From Stenogyne calaminthoides (taxonomy: Eukaryota; Streptophyta; Magnoliopsida; Lamiales; Lamiaceae), in NCBI GenBank assembly GCA_037126765.1, contig JBBCBC010000031.1, forward strand, positions 10,673,638 to 10,737,637: a DNA stretch of 64,000 nt. The letters run 5' to 3'. Numbering within the stretch: the stretch's first letter is position 1; each line of letters begins with the position of its first letter. Below are positions 57,791 to 64,000 of the stretch, piece after piece. A program made the translations under genes and the position numbers. The notes beneath the pieces are model-generated. The model saw only the letters and a list, made by a program, of their open reading frames with translations. It did no database searches and had not been told where the DNA came from.

Positions 57791-58362
57791 TCGTCTCACC
57801 TAATTAATAATGAGACACAATTGCATGCGACGGAATATAAATTAGGCATGACGTTTTTAATATTTTAAAAGGAATGAGTATTAATTTGAACTAATTTGCA
57901 CCCCATCTTTGTTGGGTTATGGAGACTGAGTGAAACGGGATGCAGGGCGTAGGAGGTGCTCGGCCAGCGCTCGAGGTCAAGTAGGTGTGCTCGGTCGAGC
58001 GCCCCCTATCCAGCGCCATGAGGGCGCTCGAGCAATGTATGTGATCGAGCAGTTCCGAGGCCTGGACGCGGAAATAGGGTTTCGGCCAGGATGGGCCAAA
58101 TCTAGGGTTTTGACCCAGTTTTCCAGTTCGGGTTTTTTGTATAAATAACCCCCTAACTCCCCCATTGTATCTTGCACTACTTGCACTATCTTATACGATA
58201 TAGTAGATCTCTCCTGGCTTGGTAGTGCCCCCAGATGTAGTCAGTTTGACGAACTGGGTAACCAAATCGTTTGTCTCTAAATTCCTAGTTCTATTATTTT
58301 CTCCATAATTGCTTGTTTAATTCCTAACAATCTTATGTATGAAACTATCTCATATGAGTGTC
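57791..58362 (+). mobile_element. GAGACG-type MITE, copy 6, split by a solo LTR
   Basis: The left part (57791-57909) carries AATGAGACACAATTGCATGC, ACGGAATATAAATTAGGCAT and GAACTAATTTGCACCCCATC. The right part (58330-58362) resumes with ATCTTATGTATGAAACTATC and TCATATG. Joined across the inserted LTR, the order equals copy 1. Confidence 0.7.
57910..58329 (+). mobile_element. Solo LTR of a retrotransposon
   Basis: Starts TGTTGGGTTATGG and ends TTCCTAACA. ATCTT lies on both sides (57905-57909 and 58330-58334), a 5-bp target duplication. Inside is a TATA box (TATAAATAA at about 58140). GC content is higher than the surroundings. The 72-codon open frame inside is not a gene. The Ty1/copia versus Ty3/gypsy type cannot be fixed from the LTR alone, although the layout looks copia-like. 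Confidence 0.9.
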
Positions 58363-58499
58363 ATTAATAAATAGGCAATTAGTTATATGTGTTATTCGCT
58401 GCTTTCGCGTTACAATTGTTACATAATCGATTATTAATTAACAAAAATGCTCCATGTTCGTTGCATTCGACATGAACGATAATTGTTGGACAATGTTTT

Positions 58500-58690
58500 T
58501 TATGCACCAGATGGATAGGTACACCATGCCATTCAAACACACTTTTTAAATATGTAATTTATTAAATTAAAATATGCACATTGAATTAGCATTTTCTACT
58601 TGCATGTTTTATTATATATCATTATTATTATTTTTACATATTAATTTCAGTGTAACAAATTATATATTTTCAAATTCAATACAATTATAA
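58500..58690. mobile_element. GTGCACC-type MITE copy, degraded
   Basis: Has GCACCAGATGGATAGGTACA and AAATATGTAATTTATTAAAT words of the family; the right end is weak. Confidence 0.4.
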
Positions 58691-58750
58691 AACATAACCT
58701 AAAATTTGTTGGAATTTGACGCATCATCATTTTTAGTTGAAGTATATAGG

Positions 58751-59026
58751 AGTAGGGTTGGACGGTACGTTATACCAGAAAAATTTTCGCCATACTTTTA
58801 TCGTATCGAAATTTTCGGTATGCCAATATTCCATACCGATACTGTACCGATATTTTTGATATACCTGTAATTTTTTCGGTATATCGAAATTTTCTATATT
58901 TTCATACCGTTATCATACCGAAATTTTCGATAGGGGTACCATACCATACCGAAAATTTCGATAAAATCGATATTTTTCGATACGATAAGTGCGGAATATT
59001 GATATTTTCGGTATTTCCTCCACCCC
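58751..59026. mobile_element. hAT-like MITE, intact
   Basis: 276 bp, start AGTAGGGTTGGACGGTA, end GGTATTTCCTCCACCCC. TATATAGG lies on both sides (58743-58750 and 59027-59034), an 8-bp target duplication of hAT type. The interior is made of ACCGAAA / TTTCGGTAT words and is non-coding. Homologous to 4257-4730. Confidence 0.85.
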
Positions 59027-59034
59027 TATATAGG

Positions 59035-60133
59035 ATTGTTTGGAAACTAAAATATATTCTAAATGTGATAATTTTTTTACATAATAATAATAATTTTTTA
59101 TGTATAATAGTAATATAGTTCATATATATCTAATTTACATGGATGTCCCTCCAATAATATTGTTCATACAAATCGCATTTCATTTTCCTAGTTTGACTGA
59201 TTCGTTCAATTCCTTTTTTATTTTTTTATTTTTTAATTTAAATCCGTTCATGCCCCGATTTCTTCGTCACTAATAGGGTAATATTATTCCTATAAAAAAA
59301 AGTACCCTTTATTTATTTTTGGATGTGGGAGAGCCACGTGCGCTGCCGTTACTTGAAGTTTTTCATTAAAGTAAACACAAAAGTTTGTTTGTTGTGTTTA
59401 ATAATAGAGATTTTATTTGAAATTCATCATTTAATATTAAACTTATCGTACAAGAGAATTGTCTTAATAAAGATGATATATACTATGGTTTAAAATTAGG
59501 CGGCGTTCATATTTGTTGACCGCGACTTGTATAGGTAGAAGAATGTGAAAATAAATTATAGAATTTCTCTTTCTAGAACTCATGATTTCATTACACAAAT
59601 AAATGTATAGGATGTTCATTTCTTTTAAAAGATATGAACAGCCTATACATTTAATTCTGGATTTTGGATTCTTTTTTTTGATAGTTCTGGGTTCTGGAAT
59701 CTTTTAAGAGAAATTTCTTTATTTCGATAGTTCTGGATTTTTTTTTATTTTTTTTAAGGTGTTAATTTCTCTTTTTAAAACACAAAATTTCATAAAGTAC
59801 ACCCATGTAATGTTAAATACACCATGATTCTTTAAATATTGCACATATACTTACATTGAGCAAACAATCAAGTGTTATTGAAATTAACAAATAAATGACG
59901 AGAAATAAATTCCTTTAGAAAACCAGCAAATTAACATGTAAAATCAACAATCTAATCTATAAAGATCAAAACCTAAAGAAATATGCGATCACAATTTCGT
60001 TGGACAATTTGGTTAAAAAAGTTTGGTCTCAATTTTCATTTCTTCACTACTGATATATCTTAGTAAAAGTTCCTACACAAGAGAAATCAAATTTGATGTA
60101 ATACATAATTTTTGTTACTTGTTTTAGAACCAA
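59035..60133. other. Intergenic DNA
   Basis: No gene recognised. GATAGTTCTGG occurs twice with T-rich runs around 59680-59740. Confidence 0.4.
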
Positions 60134-60138
60134 ATTTA

Positions 60139-61685
60139 TGTTGGGAAACTCCGTCCCCCATTCATACTAAGGGGAAAACGAAATAAACGAGAAATAAAAT
60201 GAAGAAACAAAATCACAATCAACAACACAAGAATTTACGTGGAAAACTTTAAAATCGGAGAAAAACCACGGACCACGAAAGAAACATCACTATATGATAA
60301 ATTTTTACAATCATACAGATTTTCCCTCTCTTGCACGCCACCCCTACACTATCACAAGTCTACATGACTCTCACCTTCTCACAAATATGTGAAATGAATT
60401 TAATTAGAATCAAACACTAGACTAAAGTGTATTAACATGTGCAATTGTAACAAAGACCTAAAGGCTCCTTATATAGGATTTGAAAATCTTCTTTCTTTGT
60501 TATCATCCGATGTGGGATAAAACCCCTTTTATTTTAACACAAAACCCAACAATATCCACCATGGTAAAATAAAAGAAAACTCCACCGTCTTCGCCCACGA
60601 TCCATTGTCTTCACCGACAATCATGATTCTTAAATCAAAGAACCATCATTCTCAAAACAGAGAATAACCTACTCCACCATATGAGTAGAACACTTAGAAT
60701 ACCATTCTAAAAATTTTTAACCACTTAGAATTAACCATTCTAAGAATTTCCCTCGGCACATGTCGAAAAACCTGCTGAAAACTATAGTGCTCATTTTAGC
60801 TCTTGGCTCCCCTAGAAGTCCTTTAGCCATCGACATACATTCACCACACACCTTGCATCCATGCCAAACCAATGCACATGCGGTCCAACTAACATTATCA
60901 CATTCTTATCCATGGCGGTTATTATGTGCCAAAAGGATGTTCTTTTCCTTCTAACAGAAATAATTTTCAATCAAGCATAATGTTAGTTTCAAGAGTTATT
61001 TGCCGCAACCGCTCCACCTTGATCGATACCCCTTGTGTAACCCAGATTGCATCATCACATTGATTCTTCCACCATATTTCTCTACATCACCATTTCATGG
61101 AACTTGAAGCCCTTGAAATACCATTTCTCCACCCCTAATTGAATAACTTAAAACTGTCTCTCAAGAGACCCCCAGATCTTCTCAAGAAATCTTTTATGAT
61201 GTGGAAGATCAGACTACGCTGCAACCACAGAGCATACTCAGAATATCTAGAGACCTGACCCCGGGCTCTGATACCACTTGTTGGGGAAATTCCGTCCCCC
61301 ATTCATACTAAGGAAAAAACGAGAAATAAAATGAAGAAACAAAACCACAATCAACAACACAAGAATTTACGTGGAAAACTCCAAAACCAGAGAAAAACCA
61401 CGGACCACGAAAAAAACATCACTATATGATAAATTTCTACAATCATACAGATATTTCCTCTCTCGCTCGACACCCCTGCACTATCACAAGTCTACATGAC
61501 TCTCACTTTCTCACAAATATGTGAAAGAAATTTAATTAGAATCAAACACTAGACTAAAGTGTATTGACCAGGTCTTGATTGTAACAAAGACCAAAGACTC
61601 CTTATATAGGATTTGAAAATTTCCTTTCTTTGTTCTCATCCGATGTGGGATAAAAACCCCTTTTATTTTAACACAAAGCCCAACA
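60139..61685 (-). mobile_element. Non-autonomous LTR retrotransposon (minus strand)
   Basis: Two direct repeats of about 410 bp, 60139-60551 and 61279-61685, both start TGTTGGG and end CCCAACA. Next to the right repeat is GGCTCTGATACCACT (61264-61278), whose complement AGTGGTATCAGAGCC is an initiator-Met primer binding site, so the element runs right to left. Flanks are ATTTA (60134-60138) and ATTTC (61686-61690), a 5-bp duplication with one mismatch. The internal 727 bp holds no recognisable gag or pol; a short minus-strand frame has CKVCGEC near 60860. A minus-strand TATA-like box (CTATATAAGG) sits in each LTR. Confidence 0.9.
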
Positions 61686-61764
61686 ATTTCTATCACTAGC
61701 TTTATTTTTTTTATTTTTTTGATAAACATATATATAATCTATTACAATGAGTTCCTTCTACCAC

Positions 61765-62123
61765 ATGGCACATCATTTTTTTTTCATCTTATCGATCGGA
61801 ACCACAACATCACCTTCTCCAATCCAAGCGTGAGGACAGGGAAGATCAACACTCTCTCGCTTTCAGCATTTTCGAACATGGTCGATACTCCACACTAAAG
61901 TTTCTTCCACATTCTTCAAGATCGCACTCGCTCGCTTTCAGCATTTTCGAACATGGTCGATACTCCACACTAAAGTTTCTTGAGCTTACGGATCCATAGA
62001 GGGCGGAGAATTCCATAAAGGGTGAAAAATCCCCGTTAAATTCCAATAAAAAAGGGCAGCATGTCTCGAATCCAGGACCTATTGATCTAAGTAATGGTGC
62101 TCTAATCACTTGAGCTAAGCCAC
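61765..62123 (-). mobile_element. tRNA-derived SINE with an internal 75-bp tandem duplication
   Basis: On the minus strand the head reads GTGGCTTAGCTCAAGTGATT (A-box-like), then TGGATTCGAGACATG (B-box-like) about 40 bases on. The 3' end carries a poly-A-like run (TTTTTTTTT at 61778 on plus). The segment CACTC-x-CTCGCTTTCAGC to AAAGTTTCTT appears twice (61850-61906 and 61925-61981). The open frames across it are not genes. Confidence 0.7.
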
Positions 62124-62289
62124 TTTAACATCACTGGTTTTATTAGTAGCACGAAAATATTAGGTTATGACCTGTTGCTTTTATCTCAATGTATATGTAC
62201 TATGTGGATGAATCATATTAATTGTAACTTTGCAATTGCAACTAACATTTTTACCCAAGATCTTTCCCAATAATGTCGACTTAACTTAA
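62124..62289. other. Intergenic DNA
   Basis: Nothing recognised. Confidence 0.4.
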
Positions 62290-62505
62290 GAATGAGTCTC
62301 TAGTGCACCAAGTGCACCGTGCACTCTATAATATATTTTAAAATATACAATTTGTTTATATTGAAATATGCAATCTATATTTGTGAAATAGTTGCACGTT
62401 TTAGTGTAAACAAGTCACATATTTTAATATAATAATTTTTATCTTTTTTTTGACAAAATATATTATACAAAATCTTTATTTAATTAAAATATATTATAAA
62501 GGGCA
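62290..62505. mobile_element. GTGCACC-type MITE copy
   Basis: AGTGCACCAAGTGCACCGTG at the left and ATATATTATAAAGGGCACAA at the right are inverted; TGCAATCTATATTTGTG lies within. Confidence 0.5.
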
Positions 62506-63100
62506 CAAAAGCTAAGTTTGGTTAAGAGTTAGAAAGAAAGGGAGGTTTTCTAGAGGGAGATAGACGGAGACGTGATTGAATTTCATATGTTGAAAATAAA
62601 TGGACCGGAATGTAATTATGGAAGGCGGCTTGTTGTATTTTCTCTTTTTGAGCAAGACGCCAAAGTTCAATTTTCTTGCTCTTATTAATTTTCAAAGTCG
62701 TCGGGTTCAAATTCCATGCTCTTACTTTTTTGGACAAATTAAAAAAAAATATATCTGCTAGTCCCGCTCTTCTTGAGTCTCGCACGCGTGTATGGGGAAT
62801 ACACGTGTTCGGTGATTTTTAAAACTTTTCTTTCATCGGCGCGGATGGGTGGATTATCATGATAATTTTTGCCCTGAGAATGACGGATTCTTGCGAGTAA
62901 AAGTCTCATTGAACCAATGATCCCGAAATTTGCTTTTCGGAGCTTTAGATTAGCCCAACTGAACCTGAGTTTATCAGAGATCCTGAGGAGCTTGGATCAG
63001 ATAATTATCTTACTGAACCCTCGATGGGAGTTAGTTCGATTCGGTAACTTCTCTGTTCCTAGCTACTCAAGTGTCTTGAGAATGGTTGGCCCCTAAGTTT
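62506..63100. other. Unrecognised DNA
   Basis: The minus-strand frame 62785-62522 resembles no known protein. The composition is more balanced after 62760. It may belong to the element that starts further right. Confidence 0.35.
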
Positions 63101-64000
63101 ATACTGCGTTTTAGCTTTTGTTTGAAAATCTTCCATTCGATAAAAGCGGTTGATTAAGATCGTGATCAATTTGATGCAAGTTCAGTGGATTGGTTCCAAC
63201 TGAATATCAGTGAAATATGCTTTCAGTGAAAAACATGCAACAGATAAGAATGCATTACAGAAAGCAAACAACACAACAATTATAGTGGTTCGTAGACTCA
63301 AGCTCCCACGTCCCACTCTCTCGATCTTCGAGAGAAATTCCTTAACCACTTCCTAAAAGCTTTCGGGCTAACTCATTGTAGAAATTACTCACTTTTCTAC
63401 CTTGAGTTTTTCGATCGACTCAACGCAACTACTAACTCAAACACACACAAGTGTTCGACTACCACAAGTAGCTTACTAACTTCGTCTCTAGAGTTTTTAC
63501 GGCTAACTCACGTAGCTTACTAACTCTTTACAACTCTAACTCACCAACAAATCACACACAAACTACCTTAACAAAGGGTTTGGGTTTTTGGTTGGTTTCA
63601 ACTAAAGTGAGATATCCTTTACAATAAAACAGTCTGCAAAGGCCGGGATATCTTTTCTAAGCGTTGGATATTTCTATTAATCTAGGCTTAGAATAGTGAG
63701 CTCTCCAATGTGAAACACTTGGGAAATTCTAGGGTTTTCGAGTGCTTCAATTTGCAATAATCTGAATGAGCTCTTGAGTTGCTTGAAATTTCCCCCAGAC
63801 CTCTCAATGTAGAAGGTCACCGGTATTTATAGTAACCTTCACCAAGGTCACTCTTGAAAAACTATCCGTTGGAGGAGATAGTATCAAGGGTTTCTCTTCG
63901 GTGTTTGATGAACGACTATATTTAGGGTTTGAACACTCCTCTGCATGTTTTAGGAAATATGCAAATCATGTAGCCAATCACCAATTTTTTGCGATGCGGA
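63101..64000 (-). mobile_element. LTR-like sequence running off the window end
   Basis: A GC-moderate, low-ORF stretch with several short internal repeats (GTAGCTTACTAACT at 63468 and 63507; AACTC-x-AC words). On the minus strand it holds a good TATA box (CTATAAATACC, 63822-63832). This combination, without codable ORFs, is typical of an LTR or its leader in minus orientation. The partner LTR is outside the window, so this is a suggestion only. Confidence 0.3.
63822..63832 (-). promoter_or_regulatory. TATA box on the minus strand
   Basis: Reads CTATAAATACC on the minus strand, within the LTR-like stretch at the right edge. Transcription would run leftward through 63790. Confidence 0.4.

Noticed and set aside
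57930..58186. Short frames on both strands
   Set aside because: They lie inside a solo LTR with perfect target duplication.

Overview
This window looks like nuclear DNA from a flowering plant, probably a eudicot. The DNA is AT-rich, the protein-coding genes have GT-AG introns, several gene families are plant-specific (RING-H2 ATL, isoprenylated heavy-metal-binding HIPP), and the space between genes is packed with plant transposon types (TRIM, Stowaway, Tourist/Harbinger, pogo, SINE, L1-type LINE, small LTR elements). No bacterial-type genes, CRISPR arrays, rRNA genes or intact tRNA genes were seen.

Host genes, left to right: (1) a secreted proline-rich, extensin-like gene on the minus strand (2214 down to 1663, with matching sequence continuing to 1381 through two in-frame TGA codons); (2) an IDM2/IDM3-like alpha-crystallin-domain gene on the plus strand (13676-15339, two coding exons plus a likely 5'UTR intron); (3) a complete six-exon gene for signal peptidase complex subunit 3 on the minus strand (20339-16482), convergent with the previous gene; (4) a HIPP-type heavy-metal-associated isoprenylated protein gene on the minus strand (31569-29669) carrying one apparent homopolymer frameshift; (5) an intronless ATL-type RING-H2 E3 ligase gene on the minus strand (54005-52887). 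There is also one orphan exon resembling the PIN-domain exon of the exosome nuclease RRP44/DIS3 (41335-41471).

Mobile DNA fills most of the rest. It includes a nearly full-length L1-type LINE whose ORF2 is broken only by nonsense codons; three LTR-derived elements (a 1.3-kb non-autonomous element, a 1.5-kb minus-strand element, and a solo LTR with a 5-bp target duplication); two copies of one TRIM family, each with a 5-bp target duplication; a pogo-like element keeping the transposase C-terminus; a PIF/Harbinger-like element with a large internal minisatellite, perhaps inside a Helitron; a 1.6-kb foldback element; Stowaway and Tourist MITEs nested in each other; two SINEs; and at least four short dispersed repeat families. 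Nesting gives relative ages in several places.

I did not find a convincing new biological system. The most useful leads are the internally consistent nested insertions, the TGA-for-Trp pattern in the proline-rich gene, the HIPP frameshift, the RRP44 exon fragment and a six-cysteine reading frame at 33600. All family assignments are from reading the sequence; no database search was run.
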